This document shows positions 1-8,300 of a DNA stretch of 64,000 nucleotides, piece by piece (positions within the stretch are counted from its first letter, which is position 1; the number at the start of each line of letters is the position of its first letter). Source of the DNA: Amycolatopsis sp. QT-25 (GTDB taxonomy: Bacteria; Actinomycetota; Actinomycetes; Mycobacteriales; Pseudonocardiaceae); NCBI RefSeq assembly GCF_029369745.1, contig NZ_CP120210.1:930001-994000 (forward strand), given 5' to 3'. The position numbers and the translations under genes are program-made. The notes beneath the pieces were generated by a model. That model made no database searches. It was not told the origin of the DNA and worked only from the letters and a program-made list of their open reading frames with translations.

Positions 1-74
1 GGGTGCTCGAGGTGCTGGCCGTCAGCGGGGGCTGGCCGGGCCTGGCCGCGGAGCACCGGCAAACGGATCGCTGA
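1..74 (+). CDS. C-terminal tail of a gene truncated by the window edge
   Basis: A forward frame is open from the window edge to a TGA at 72-74 and gives about 23 residues ending in AEHRQTDR. The stretch LAVSGGWPGLAAEH resembles the GGWPGA motif near the end of small DUF1294 membrane proteins, but it is too short to be sure. Third codon positions are GC-rich as in neighbouring genes. It could equally be the end of an unrelated protein. Confidence 0.3.
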   Translation, partial: VLEVLAVSGGWPGLAAEHRQTDR

Positions 75-480
75 GCGCTTCCGGTTCCTCGATCCGCGAG
101 CCCGTCAGGTGTTCGGTCAGCCGGTGGGAGCCGGATCGGCGGGCTCGATCTCGATCACCTTTCGTCGTACTCGACGTCGTGCCGCGGGACACCGCGAACT
201 CGGTGCTCCAGCTCGCCCGGTAGAGCCATCGAAACCAGGTCGACGGGCTCGACGCTGCCCGGATGCAGGAGCTCGTCCCACCAGCCGTTCGTCCGTCACG
301 GAGGAGACCTGCCGTACGGGGGGATACCGTCCGCGACTTCCACAGAGGACATGCCGCCGACCGGGTCTGCTTCCTGTCGGGTACCTGTCGATCACGCTCC
401 GGAGGTGCCATCGGAGCCGCCCGGTGCCCTACCGTGACCTGGGTAAGTTGAATATTCACCGACCAGAAAGCTGATGCCCG
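75..480. other. Gene-poor stretch with possible minus-strand ORF remnant
   Basis: No convincing gene lies here. On the minus strand one frame from an ATG at 352 runs to a stop at 155 but is broken by an in-frame TGA at 296-298. The part after the break (GWWDELL, then a run ending VEYDER) has GC-rich third positions like a real coding sequence, which suggests a decayed gene, though no family was recognised. The right end holds the promoter region of the DoxX gene. Confidence 0.3.
449..458. promoter_or_regulatory. TGAATATTCA palindrome upstream of doxX-like gene
   Basis: A perfect 10-bp palindrome sits 23 bp before the ATG of the DoxX-family gene in otherwise GC-rich DNA. It could be an operator or part of an AT-rich promoter. 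No regulator is encoded beside it, so the role is inferred from position only. Confidence 0.3.
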
Positions 481-906
481 ATGTTCGCTCGTTTCAAGGA
501 TGTCGCCCTCCTGCTCGGCCGGATCGGTGTCGGTGTGGTCTTCCTCGCACACGGCCTGCAGAAATGGGAAAAGGGGATCGACGGCACCGCGAAGTTCTTC
601 GAGCAGACCGGAATTCCGCTGCCGACGCTCGCGGCGATCTTCGCGATCGCGGTGGAGATCGTGGGTGGGATCTTGTTCATCGTCGGTTTCCTGACGCCGC
701 TGGTGGGCCTCGGCTTCGTCGTGGTTTCCGTCGGTGCCCTGCTCTCGGTGCACCTCGACAACGGTCTCACTGGTCAGGGTGGTTATGAATTCGTCCTCGT
801 CCTGGCGGTCACCGGGCTCGCGCTCGGCTTCAACGCCGGCAAGCTGTCGCTCGACCATGTGCTCTTCGGGCGCAAGCGTGAGGTGAAGCAGCTCCAGGAC
901 GCCTGA
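481..906 (+). CDS. DoxX family membrane protein
   Basis: Small integral membrane protein of 141 residues in the DoxX family. The N-terminal segment LLGRIGVGVVFLAHGLQKW carries the typical R-x(6)-F-x(2)-HGxxK pattern, followed by an amphipathic loop (about residues 30-45) and three more hydrophobic helices at about 50-70, 73-92 and 100-120, a four-helix layout. DoxX proteins are linked to thiosulfate:quinone oxidoreductase subunits and to redox-stress membrane complexes, but the substrate of this copy cannot be told. It stands alone, convergent with the TIGR03089 gene, and is followed within 12 bp by a long palindrome that probably ends transcription. An overlapping ATG at 474 is in another frame. 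Confidence 0.9.
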   Translation: MFARFKDVALLLGRIGVGVVFLAHGLQKWEKGIDGTAKFFEQTGIPLPTLAAIFAIAVEIVGGILFIVGFLTPLVGLGFVVVSVGALLSVHLDNGLTGQGGYEFVLVLAVTGLALGFNAGKLSLDHVLFGRKREVKQLQDA

Positions 907-917
907 CCCCGGTCGCT

Positions 918-964
918 ATGAAGGGACCTTTCCTTGCAAATTTTGCAAGGAAAGGTCCCTTCAT
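918..964. terminator. 47-nt perfect palindrome, bidirectional terminator
   Basis: Arms of 23 nt (918-940 and 942-964) pair perfectly around one central base. The outer ends read ATGAAGGGACC and GGTCCCTTCAT. It fills the gap between the convergent DoxX and TIGR03089 genes, so it can terminate both. It has no T-tract beyond the AAATTTT centre. Related palindromes occur at 15134, 42738 and 53449. Confidence 0.8.
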
Positions 965-970
965 GGCACT

Positions 971-1678
971 TCAGGAGAGAAGATCCGCGGTAGTCCGCTC
1001 TGCTTCGCGCCGGGAAGCGAGTTTGGCCGGATCCGCGTCGGTGACCTGGACCAGATGCGCGCCGGCGGCCAGCGGCGTCAGAAAGCCCGCGAGGATGCCG
1101 TCGGAGCCGCTCCATTCCACAGTGGACAGAACGCGGTCATCCGCGGACAGGCCCGCCGAAGAAGCGCGGGAGCGGGCTTCGGCGATAACTTCGTCCACAG
1201 TGGACGAACCCAGCGCGGGAGTGCCGCCCGGCACGGGGAACAGCGGGCTGAACTGGTCACCCGAAAGCCTGGCTTCGGTCAGGTAGTCCATCGCCCCGTC
1301 GGGTACGGAACCGGCGGGCAGTCCGAGACCCATCGGGTGCAGCGAGACGACGGCCGTCCCGGCCGCGTCGGAAACGCCGCCGGGCGCGACGAACGCCACC
1401 CGCGCGCCCGCGGTCTCCGTCACCACCCTGGCGCCGCACCACCAAGCGCCCAGCAGGACACCGGCGGTCTGCCAATGCGACGGCAGCACGACGGCGACCT
1501 CGTCTCCCGGTTCGACGTCGAACTCGTCGACCAGCCAGTTCGCCGTCTTGGCGGCCCAGTTCACCGTGGTCGCCACGGACAGCTCGACCCGGCTGCCCTG
1601 CTTGTCGTCGTAGTGCGTGATCAGCGGTTTCGCGGGCGACCCGAGCAGGGGTCGCAGCAGCAGTTCGGTGAGGCTCAC
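971..1678 (-). CDS. TIGR03089 family protein (truncated acyl-adenylate-like fold)
   Basis: This 235-residue protein belongs to actinobacterial family TIGR03089, which resembles the N-terminal part of AMP-binding (acyl-CoA synthetase) enzymes but lacks the full catalytic domain. LITHYDDKQGSRVELS matches the usual opening, followed by DEVAVVLPSHWQT and a GAWWCGARV segment. Length is normal for the family. It starts with GTG 10 bp after the stop of the LCP gene, so the two are probably co-transcribed. The same pairing occurs in M. tuberculosis (Rv3268 beside the LCP gene Rv3267), which suggests a cell-envelope role; the biochemical function is unknown. Confidence 0.85.
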   Translation of the reverse strand: MSLTELLLRPLLGSPAKPLITHYDDKQGSRVELSVATTVNWAAKTANWLVDEFDVEPGDEVAVVLPSHWQTAGVLLGAWWCGARVVTETAGARVAFVAPGGVSDAAGTAVVSLHPMGLGLPAGSVPDGAMDYLTEARLSGDQFSPLFPVPGGTPALGSSTVDEVIAEARSRASSAGLSADDRVLSTVEWSGSDGILAGFLTPLAAGAHLVQVTDADPAKLASRREAERTTADLLS

Positions 1679-1688
1679 ACCCTCAACG

Positions 1689-3014
1689 CTAGTTCACGCA
1701 GGGAACACTCGACGCGGCGAGCAGCGGAGCAGCACCGGGGGCGCCGCCGCCACCGCCCCGGCCCACCAGCCCGGACACGAAGGTCCGCACGGCGGCGGGG
1801 TCGATCTCGACGATGCTCTGGCCGTCCGCGCTGCGGCCGTTGATGTTCACCACCGGGATGGTCGTGAACGTCAGGTCACCGGAGGCGATCCCCTTCGCCT
1901 GCTGCGCGAACTCCAGCAGGTCCAGTCCCTCGTCCAGGACGATCGACCGGCGCACCACGTCCATCAGGCCCGCCATCGTCGACGGGCTGGTCAGCGTGCC
2001 CGCCGAGAGCACCTGGTTGAGCGCCGAGGACAGGAACGTCTGCTGCCGCACGATGCGATCGAGGTCGCCGCGGGGCAGGTTCTTCCGCTGCCGCACGAAC
2101 GAAAGCGCCTCGCCGCCCGACACGGTCTGCTCGCCGCGCCGGAAGTTCGCGCCGGAGTCCTTGTCCTCGGTGGAGTGGTTCAGGCAGACCTTGACCCCGC
2201 CCAGCGCCTCGGTCAGCAGGTAGAACCCGAGCAGGTTGACCTCGGCGTAGTGGTCGATGCGGATCTGCGTCAGGTCCTGAACCGTCTGGACCAGCGCCTT
2301 GCGGCCTTCCTGATCGGAATCGCGTTCGAGTTTGGCCTGATCGCCTTCACCGCGGTGCGCGTTCGCGTAGTCGGCCTTCGCGATGCCGTACGCCGAGTTG
2401 ATCTTGCCGGGACCGCGGCCGGGGATGCCGGTCCAGGTGTCGCGCGGGATCGAGACCCCGGACGGCTTCCCGCCGTTCTTCGGGATGCGCAGGATGATGA
2501 CGGTGTCGGTGTTGACGCCCGGCTTCTCCTCGGTGCGCAGTTCCCTGAGCACCTTGCGCGGCAGCGGATTGCCCTGCGCGTCGGTCCGCGCGTCGCTGCC
2601 GACGAGGAGGATGTCGTTCGCGCCGTCGTCGGCGGGTGGTGCGGCGGGATCGTCGGCCCTGCTCAGGGCATTGGTCGTGGGGACGTTTTCCTGTAACTGG
2701 TCCTTGGTGACGTACGCGTAGCCCGTCGTGCCCAGAGCGAGCAGCGACACGAGGCCGAGCGCGATCCGGCGGGTGATCCGGCCGGCGCGGCGCAGCGGGC
2801 GTTCGGGTACGGCGAGCACACCCGAGACCGATTCGTCTTCGTCCTCGGCCGGGGCGGGCGACTGGGGAAGCAGCGGATCTCGCGGGTACGGCGTCGGGAC
2901 GAACTGGGGCTCTTCGTCACTCTCGGTGTCCGATTTGCTGCCCTCTTCGGATCTGGGCTCTTCGTCGTCCAACTGCTCAGAACGTTCATTGACGCCCTTG
3001 TCTTCGTCGCCCAT
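1689..3014 (-). CDS. LytR-CpsA-Psr (LCP) family glycopolymer transferase
   Basis: LCP proteins move lipid-linked secondary wall polymers, such as arabinogalactan in mycolata, onto peptidoglycan outside the membrane. This 441-residue copy has a charged cytoplasmic N-terminus (about 1-95), one membrane helix (RIALGLVSLLALGTTGYAYV), then the LCP domain: DILLVGSDART, the Arg-rich VSIPRDTW segment, KINSAYG, DHYAEVNLLGF and FVRQRKNLPRGDLDRI. These hold the acidic and arginine residues that bind pyrophosphate-lipid in the family. It lacks the LytR_C extension of its neighbour but shares the C-terminal ending VPCVN. GGGAGGTGA precedes the ATG. It heads a two-gene operon with the TIGR03089 gene. Confidence 0.9.
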   Translation of the reverse strand: MGDEDKGVNERSEQLDDEEPRSEEGSKSDTESDEEPQFVPTPYPRDPLLPQSPAPAEDEDESVSGVLAVPERPLRRAGRITRRIALGLVSLLALGTTGYAYVTKDQLQENVPTTNALSRADDPAAPPADDGANDILLVGSDARTDAQGNPLPRKVLRELRTEEKPGVNTDTVIILRIPKNGGKPSGVSIPRDTWTGIPGRGPGKINSAYGIAKADYANAHRGEGDQAKLERDSDQEGRKALVQTVQDLTQIRIDHYAEVNLLGFYLLTEALGGVKVCLNHSTEDKDSGANFRRGEQTVSGGEALSFVRQRKNLPRGDLDRIVRQQTFLSSALNQVLSAGTLTSPSTMAGLMDVVRRSIVLDEGLDLLEFAQQAKGIASGDLTFTTIPVVNINGRSADGQSIVEIDPAAVRTFVSGLVGRGGGGGAPGAAPLLAASSVPCVN

Positions 3015-3103
3015 CCCTGTTCACCTCCCCTGGCGCTGCCGGTTGTCCGATCGTAGGAGAAGGCTAGGCCACCGTGAGGGTGGCCACGCTCAGTACCCGG
3101 CCA

Positions 3104-4636
3104 TTAATTGACGCAGGGCACATTGCCCGCGACGATCGGCCTCGTGCTGGGTGCCGGCGGAGCGCTGGAGGGCGGCTGGGCCGGCTTCGCGGGGGTCGAC
3201 GTCTTCGCCGGGGCAGAAGGCGGGGTCGCTCCCTTGAAGTCCTTGCCGAGCAGCACCCGCACCTTGCCGGGGGCGACGGCGCGGTCCGCCTCGGCCTGCA
3301 CCGCGGTGCCGAAGGCCTGCTTGATCAGGGCCAGCGCGGCTTCGTCGCCCGGCGCGTGCCGGACGACCGTCGAGTTGCGGGTGCTGAGCTTGGTGTCGGG
3401 CGCGAGTTTGAAACCTTTGCTCTGCAGGAAATTCCGGGTCTCGGTAGCCAGCGTGGGGGAGCCGGATCCGTCGAAGATCTCGACGGTCACCGCTTCCGCG
3501 CCCGGCACGGTGGGCGAAGTCGAGGTGGGTGCCGCCTCGCCGTCGGCGGTGAGACGGCTGACTTCGGCCTGCACCTGCGCCGGGTCCACCCGGAGCACGG
3601 CGGCGCCGCCGATGATCGCGTCGCCCTGGGTCGGAATCGTGTGGAACTGGACGTTTCCACTGGTCAGCCCGCGCATCTGCGCGGCGAACTCCGGCAGATC
3701 CCAGCCCGCCGACAGTACGACGGACTTCTTCACCGCCTCGATCAGGTCCGCGATCTTCGCCGGGTTGACCAGGACGTCGGACGAGAGCACCTTGTTCGCC
3801 AGCCCCGACAGGAAGGCCTGCTGCCGCGCGATCCGGTCGAGGTCGCCGTTCTGCAGTTCGTAGCGCTGGCGGACGAAAGCGAGCGCCTGGACGCCCTCGA
3901 CGGTCGACTTCCCGGCGGGCAGGTCCACGCCGGACTTCTTCTCCTTGACCGCGTTGTTGAGGCAGACCTCGACGCCGCCGATCGCCTTGGTGATCTCGTA
4001 GAAGCTCGACAGGTTGACCTCGGCGTACCGGTCGATCATCTTCGGCTTGCCGATGAACTTCTCCAGCGTCGCGATCAGGTTCTTGCGGCCCGCGTCCTTG
4101 GCCTTGGCGTCGACGTCCTTGAGATCGGAGTTGCCCTGCTGCTGCAGCGTCTTCGACGTGTCGTTGTAGGCGTACACGTACGCGCTGTTGAGCTTGTGCT
4201 TGCCGAAGCCGCCGGTGATCTCGACCCACGAGTCGCGGGGGAAGGAGATCGCGACCGCCTTCTTGCCGTCCTGGGGGATGTGCACCAGGATCATCGTGTC
4301 GGTCTGGCGCTCGCCGTCGGAGACACCGGCGTGCAGCATGTCGAGGACCTCGCGCGGCAGCGGATTTCCCTGCGCGTCGGTGCGGCTGTCCTGGCCGACG
4401 AGCAGGATGTCGATCGCGCCGTCCAGCGGTTTCGCGGGCGGGTGACCGTTGTCCTCGAAGATGTTCGTGGTCGCGAACCCCTTCGAGGGGTCACCGATGA
4501 ACTGCCAGCCCCACCAGGTCAGCGCCAGGATCGTGATCGAGACCAGGCTGAACACGACCTTCACCCCACGGCGGGCGAAGACCACGACGCCACCGCCACG
4601 GCGCGCCGAAATGGGTGGCCCGGGACACTCGGTCAC
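3104..4636 (-). CDS. LCP family transferase with C-terminal LytR_C domain
   Basis: Second LCP glycopolymer transferase, 510 residues from the preferred GTG at 4636, which has GGAGG 7 nt upstream. A longer ATG at 4822 would run across the start of rmlB and is unlikely. Order: short cytoplasmic tail, membrane helix (VVFSLVSITILALTWWGWQF), LCP domain (DILLVGQDSRTD, ISFPRDSWV, KLNSAYVYAY, DRYAEVNLSSF, FVRQRYELQNGDLDRI), then a LytR_C domain (VEIFDGSGSPTLATET...) and a Pro/Ala-rich tail ending VPCVN. It is divergent from rmlB with about 150 bp between start codons, in keeping with attachment of a rhamnose-containing wall polymer. Confidence 0.9.
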   Translation of the reverse strand: MTECPGPPISARRGGGVVVFARRGVKVVFSLVSITILALTWWGWQFIGDPSKGFATTNIFEDNGHPPAKPLDGAIDILLVGQDSRTDAQGNPLPREVLDMLHAGVSDGERQTDTMILVHIPQDGKKAVAISFPRDSWVEITGGFGKHKLNSAYVYAYNDTSKTLQQQGNSDLKDVDAKAKDAGRKNLIATLEKFIGKPKMIDRYAEVNLSSFYEITKAIGGVEVCLNNAVKEKKSGVDLPAGKSTVEGVQALAFVRQRYELQNGDLDRIARQQAFLSGLANKVLSSDVLVNPAKIADLIEAVKKSVVLSAGWDLPEFAAQMRGLTSGNVQFHTIPTQGDAIIGGAAVLRVDPAQVQAEVSRLTADGEAAPTSTSPTVPGAEAVTVEIFDGSGSPTLATETRNFLQSKGFKLAPDTKLSTRNSTVVRHAPGDEAALALIKQAFGTAVQAEADRAVAPGKVRVLLGKDFKGATPPSAPAKTSTPAKPAQPPSSAPPAPSTRPIVAGNVPCVN

Positions 4637-4787
4637 GTGCGGTCCTCCACGAATCTCCCCAGGGCACCCGCGTGCCTCGCCGACAACTCTACTGACCCCC
4701 GTGTTAGACGTCCGTAGGCTGGTGAAAGGTTGCCCCGGTCGTGACACACTCGGGCGGTCAGGGAAGTCGTAAAGGGAGGGTCGCGGC

Positions 4788-5771
4788 ATGCGAGTGCTGG
4801 TCACCGGGGGTGCCGGGTTCATCGGTTCGCATTACGTCCGGCAGGCGCTGACCGGGGCGTACCCGAGCCTGGCCGACGCCGAGCTGATCGTGCTCGACAA
4901 GCTGACCTACGCGGGCAACGAAGCGAACCTGGAGCCGGTGCGCGAGAGCCCGCGGTACCGGTTCGAAAAGGGTGACATCTGCGACGCCGCCCTGGTCAAC
5001 GAGCTGATGCGGGGCATCGACCTGGTCGTCCACTTCGCCGCCGAGTCCCATGTGGACCGTTCGATCGCCGGCGCGGCCGACTTCGTGCTGACCAACGTGC
5101 TCGGCACGCAGACCCTGTTGCAGGCCGCCCTCGAGGCCGAGGTCGGGAAGTTCGTCCACGTCTCCACCGACGAGGTGTACGGCTCGATCGACGAGGGTTC
5201 CTGGACCGAAGACCACGCGCTGGAGCCGAATTCGCCGTACTCGGCGTCGAAGGCGTCGTCCGATCTGCTGGCGCGTTCCTTCTTCCGCACGCACGGCTTG
5301 CCTGTCTGTGTCACGAGGTGCTCGAACAACTACGGTCCGTACCAATTCCCGGAGAAGGTCATCCCGCTCTTCGTGACGAACCTGCTCGACGGCAAGAGGG
5401 TCCCGCTCTACGGCGATGGGCTCAACGTGCGTGACTGGCTGCACGTGGACGATCACTGCCGCGGTATCCAGTTCGTCGCCGACGGCGGCAGGCCGGGCGA
5501 GGTCTACAACATCGGCGGGGGCACGGAACTGACGAACCGCGAGCTGACCGAGCGGCTGCTGACCGCGGTCGGCGCCGGTTGGGAGAGCGTCGAGCCGGTC
5601 GAGGACCGCAAGGGACACGACCGGCGGTACTCGGTCGACATCACCAAGATCTCGCGGGAGCTCGGTTACGCCCCGCGAAAGTCCTTTGAGGACGGTCTGG
5701 CTGACACGGTCGCGTGGTACAGCGGAAACCGGACGTGGTGGGAGCCGCTGAAGAACCGTGGGGGAGAGTGA
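4788..5771 (+). CDS. rmlB: dTDP-glucose 4,6-dehydratase RmlB
   Basis: Second enzyme of dTDP-L-rhamnose synthesis: converts dTDP-glucose to dTDP-4-keto-6-deoxyglucose using bound NAD. The 327 residues show the extended SDR pattern: nucleotide-binding GGAGFIGS at about residue 7, FAAESHVDRSI, STDEVYGSI at about 125, and the catalytic YSASKASSD (Tyr-x3-Lys). NNYGPYQFPEKVIP and LNVRDWLHVDDHC are also typical of RmlB. The ATG has a GGGAGGG site 9 nt upstream. The stop overlaps the ribosome site of rmlD, so the pair forms an operon. rmlA and rmlC are not in the window. Confidence 0.95.
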   Translation: MRVLVTGGAGFIGSHYVRQALTGAYPSLADAELIVLDKLTYAGNEANLEPVRESPRYRFEKGDICDAALVNELMRGIDLVVHFAAESHVDRSIAGAADFVLTNVLGTQTLLQAALEAEVGKFVHVSTDEVYGSIDEGSWTEDHALEPNSPYSASKASSDLLARSFFRTHGLPVCVTRCSNNYGPYQFPEKVIPLFVTNLLDGKRVPLYGDGLNVRDWLHVDDHCRGIQFVADGGRPGEVYNIGGGTELTNRELTERLLTAVGAGWESVEPVEDRKGHDRRYSVDITKISRELGYAPRKSFEDGLADTVAWYSGNRTWWEPLKNRGGE

Positions 5772-5775
5772 CCCG

Positions 5776-6648
5776 GTGCTGAGCATTCTCGTACCGGGTG
5801 GATCCGGCCAGCTGGGGCAGGACCTCAAGGCGCTGGCGGAGGACGCCACGACGCCGTCGTCGTCGGAGCTGAACGTGCGCGACACCGGCCAGGTCGTCGC
5901 CGCGGTGACCGAACTGGCGGACCGGGCGCGGGCGGCGGGAAGGTCGCCGGTGGTGATCAACGCGGCGGCCTATACCGCGGTGGACGCGGCGGAAACCGAT
6001 GAGGCGTCGGCGTTCGCGGTGAACGCCGACGGCCCCCGGGTGCTCGCCGCGGCGTGTTCGTCGCGCGGGGTGCCGCTCATCCACGTGTCCACGGACTACG
6101 TGTTCGCCGGTGACGCGACTTCGCCGTACGAGCCCGATGAGCTGCTGGGACCGCTCAACGCCTACGGCCGGACGAAGGCGGCGGGCGAGGACGCGCTTCT
6201 CGGGTCGGGAGCCCGATCCTGGATCGTGCGGACGTCCTGGGTCTATGGCAAGACCGGATCGAATTTCGTCAAGACCATGGCACGCCTGGAAAAGGAACGC
6301 GACGAACTGTCCGTAGTGGACGATCAGACCGGTTCGCCGACCTGGTCCCGCGATCTCGCCGCCGGACTGCTGGAACTGGCCGGTCGCGTGGCCAGCGGCG
6401 ACGGGCCTGCGCAGCGGGTGCTGCACTGCACGGGTGGCGGGTCGACGACGTGGTGCGGATTCGCGCGCGCGATCTTCGCGGAAGTCGGCGCGGACCCGGC
6501 GCGGGTGAAGCCCTGTACGACGGCGGAATTTCCGCGTCCCGCGGCGCGTCCGGCGTACGGAGTGCTGTCGAACGCTTCGTGGCGCGAAGCGGGCCTCACG
6601 CCACTTCGGGACTGGCCGGACGCGCTCAAGGCTTACTTCGCCTCCTGA
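5776..6648 (+). CDS. rmlD: dTDP-4-dehydrorhamnose reductase RmlD
   Basis: Last step of dTDP-L-rhamnose synthesis, NAD(P)H-dependent reduction of dTDP-4-keto-rhamnose. The protein has 290 residues from GTG at 5776 (GGGGAGAG 7 nt upstream); a GTG at 5758 in frame lies inside rmlB and lacks such a site. Motifs: GGSGQLGQDL for cofactor binding, NAAAYTAVDAAE, STDYVFAGD, and YGRTKAAGE with the catalytic Tyr and Lys. PVYG-type RTSWVYG and the late segment RPAYGVLSN are also family hallmarks. It closes the rmlBD operon and faces the 21-bp repeat array. Confidence 0.95.
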   Translation: MLSILVPGGSGQLGQDLKALAEDATTPSSSELNVRDTGQVVAAVTELADRARAAGRSPVVINAAAYTAVDAAETDEASAFAVNADGPRVLAAACSSRGVPLIHVSTDYVFAGDATSPYEPDELLGPLNAYGRTKAAGEDALLGSGARSWIVRTSWVYGKTGSNFVKTMARLEKERDELSVVDDQTGSPTWSRDLAAGLLELAGRVASGDGPAQRVLHCTGGGSTTWCGFARAIFAEVGADPARVKPCTTAEFPRPAARPAYGVLSNASWREAGLTPLRDWPDALKAYFAS

Positions 6649-6684
6649 CGCTGCTTGGGTTCTGCTCCCGCGCTTCGCCTCTGG

Positions 6685-7124
6685 CCCGCGAGTTCGCCGT
6701 CTGAGCACGCGAGTTACGTCTCCAAGCACGCGAGTTACGTCTTCGAGCACGCGAGTCGCGCGGCCAATCACGTGAGTTCGCTCTGTTTGCACGAGCGTTC
6801 GCCTTTCGGCATGGAGGGCGCGGAGGTGGAGATGGGGGACACGCGTGCTTGGACGACGGTCTCGCGTGATTGGGGGGCCGTCTCGCGTGATCGAGGGAGA
6901 ACTCGCGTAATCGAAAGGCAATCTCACGTGACTGAGGGGCCGTCTCGCGTGCGTGGGGAGGGGCGCTCGACCAGGGAGCGAACTCGCGTGATTGCGGAGC
7001 GTTTTCACGTGCTTGGAAAGCGTTCGCGCGTGTCTGAGGACGCAACTCACGTGCTTGGAGGGCGATCTCGCGTGATTGAAGGCGTAATTCACGTGATTGG
7101 GAGGCGAACTCGCGTGACAGGGGG
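6685..7124. repeat. 21-bp-period inverted repeat array (array 1)
   Basis: About twenty 21-bp units fill the gap between rmlD and the next glycosyltransferase. Six units carry the core CACGCGAGTT (variants CCCGCGAGTT, CACGTGAGTT) beginning at 6685, 6706, 6727, 6748, 6769 and 6790, exactly 21 bp apart. After a change of orientation, units with AACTCGCGTG or close variants begin at 6838, 6859, 6880, 6900, 6921, 6942, 6981, 7002, 7023, 7044, 7065, 7086 and 7107, with a degenerate unit near 6963. The 11-nt spacers also resemble each other across the turn, so the whole can fold as a long segmented hairpin. It lies between convergent genes. Function unknown. Confidence 0.9.
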
Positions 7125-7164
7125 CGGCAACGTGGGCTAGCAGCGCTAGGAAAGCTAGCGATAC

Positions 7165-7179
7165 TAAAGGTCCCTTGCT
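7165..7179. repeat. Partial copy of the AGGGACCTTT element
   Basis: The stretch AAAGGTCCCTTGCT at 7166-7179 matches most of the reverse complement of the 17-mer found intact at 27291, 42823, 56259, 58449 and 59210. It sits 33 bp after the end of the following minus-strand gene, the usual position for this element. Confidence 0.6.
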
Positions 7180-7211
7180 TCGCTCTGGAGTGACGTGTGG
7201 GGCTGCTGTGC

Positions 7212-8300
7212 TCAGTGTTGCGTGCTCGCCTGGCGGTACGCGGCGACGGTGAGTTCGGCGCAGGCGCGCCAGGTGAAGTTCGCGACGTGGGCGCGGCGCG
7301 CGGCGGAAGTGGCGACGGCGTGCGGGTCGCTGACGGCCATCCGCAGCGCTTCCACCAGGCCGTCGACGTCCTCGTAGGGGACCAGGCTCGCGCAGTTCCC
7401 CGCGACCTCGCGCAGTGCCGGGATGTCCGTGCACACCACGGGGACGTCCGATGCCAGCGCTTCCAGCACGGGGAGCCCGAAGCCCTCGTCGCGTGACGGC
7501 AGCACGAGCGCGCTGGCCCCGGCGACGACCCGGCGGAGGTTCACGTCCGACAGGTAGCCCACGTGTCGCGAACGGGGGCCCACCGCGAACGAACCGGGGC
7601 CGACGAACACCAGTTCCGGCAGATCCGGCGCCGCCTCGTGCGCCTGCCGGAGCCAGTGCAGGCCCTTGCGGGGCCCGGGCGCGCCGGCGAAGAGCAGGTA
7701 TCGGTCCGGAAGGCCGAGTTCCTTGCGGCGGTCCTTGTCGGGCGGGCGCGCGGTGAACCAGGCCGGGTTCACGCCGAGCGGGGTGACGACGATCTTGCCG
7801 CGGTCCACGTCGAGCCGTTCGGCGACCTGGTCGGCGACGGCGTTGGTGGGCGTGCAGATCGCGTCGGCGAGCCGGGCACCGCGCCGGACCAGGCGCGGCA
7901 GTTCGTGATCGCTCGGCGCGAGTTCCTCGGGAGCGTCCAGGAAGGCCAGATCGTGGATGGTCACCACGCCCGCCGCACGGAACCGGCCGGGCAGGACGAA
8001 GTTGGTGCCGTGCACGACATCCGTCGGCCCGGCGAAGAGTTCCACCGGCGGCAGTTGCGAACGCAGCCACGCCTTCCGCAGCAAGCGTGCCGCCACCGGC
8101 ATGCCACGGGCCCGGACGCCGTGCGGGAGCACGTGCCGCAGCCGCCGCCAGCCGCGCAACGTGAACGCGACCGCGCGAGTGTCCACTTCGGACATCGACG
8201 CGAGCTCTTCGGACAGCGCGACCGTGTACCGGCCGATACCCGTCCTGGCACCGAGCAGCGGGGTCCCGTCGAGCAGGACGCGCAAGGGGCGGTCAGCCAC
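7212..8300 (-). CDS. Glycosyltransferase, GT4-type (GT-B fold)
   Basis: Retaining GT-B glycosyltransferase of 362 residues. The N-terminus VLLDGTPLLGARTGIGRYT carries the acceptor-side glycine motif. The C-terminal donor-binding half has LLFAGAPGPRKGL, SALVLPSRDEGFGLPVLEALASDVPVV (EX7E glutamates) and an ending typical of the family. No signal peptide or membrane helix is evident, so it is probably cytosolic or peripheral. The start overlaps the end of the fusion glycosyltransferase by 8 nt, so these minus-strand genes (11762 to 7212) form one operon. It probably adds a sugar to a lipid-linked surface glycan; donor and acceptor unknown. Confidence 0.9.
   Translation of the reverse strand: MADRPLRVLLDGTPLLGARTGIGRYTVALSEELASMSEVDTRAVAFTLRGWRRLRHVLPHGVRARGMPVAARLLRKAWLRSQLPPVELFAGPTDVVHGTNFVLPGRFRAAGVVTIHDLAFLDAPEELAPSDHELPRLVRRGARLADAICTPTNAVADQVAERLDVDRGKIVVTPLGVNPAWFTARPPDKDRRKELGLPDRYLLFAGAPGPRKGLHWLRQAHEAAPDLPELVFVGPGSFAVGPRSRHVGYLSDVNLRRVVAGASALVLPSRDEGFGLPVLEALASDVPVVCTDIPALREVAGNCASLVPYEDVDGLVEALRMAVSDPHAVATSAARRAHVANFTWRACAELTVAAYRQASTQH

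Noticed and set aside
22..858. Minus-strand ORF opposite doxX
   Set aside because: It overlaps the well-supported DoxX gene on the other strand and has no family-like sequence.
918..964. Short ORFs encoding MKGPFLANFARKGPFMA-like peptides at the palindromes
   Set aside because: They appear on both strands of each copy because the DNA is palindromic; peptides follow from the DNA symmetry, not from coding selection.
3074..4717. Plus-strand ORF of 547 codons opposite the LCP gene
   Set aside because: Antisense shadow of the LCP gene; no motif, arginine-rich and valine-rich pattern typical of antisense frames.
7002..7095. parS centromere sites
   Set aside because: CACGTG inside some units (7005, 7089) resembles the parS core, but the flanking TGTTT and AAACA are missing and the main core is CACGCGAGTT. 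No parAB genes are in the window.
6685..7124. CRISPR array
   Set aside because: Units are only 21 bp with similar, not unique, spacers; the repeat turns orientation half way; no cas genes are nearby.
6655..7140. A plus-strand frame across array 1 that codes for heptapeptide repeats (EHASYVS, TRVIERQ types)
   Set aside because: 21 bp is seven codons, so any frame without a stop in one unit stays open across the array. Several frames on both strands are open, there is no convincing ribosome site, and GC at third positions is not raised. The same is true of array 2.
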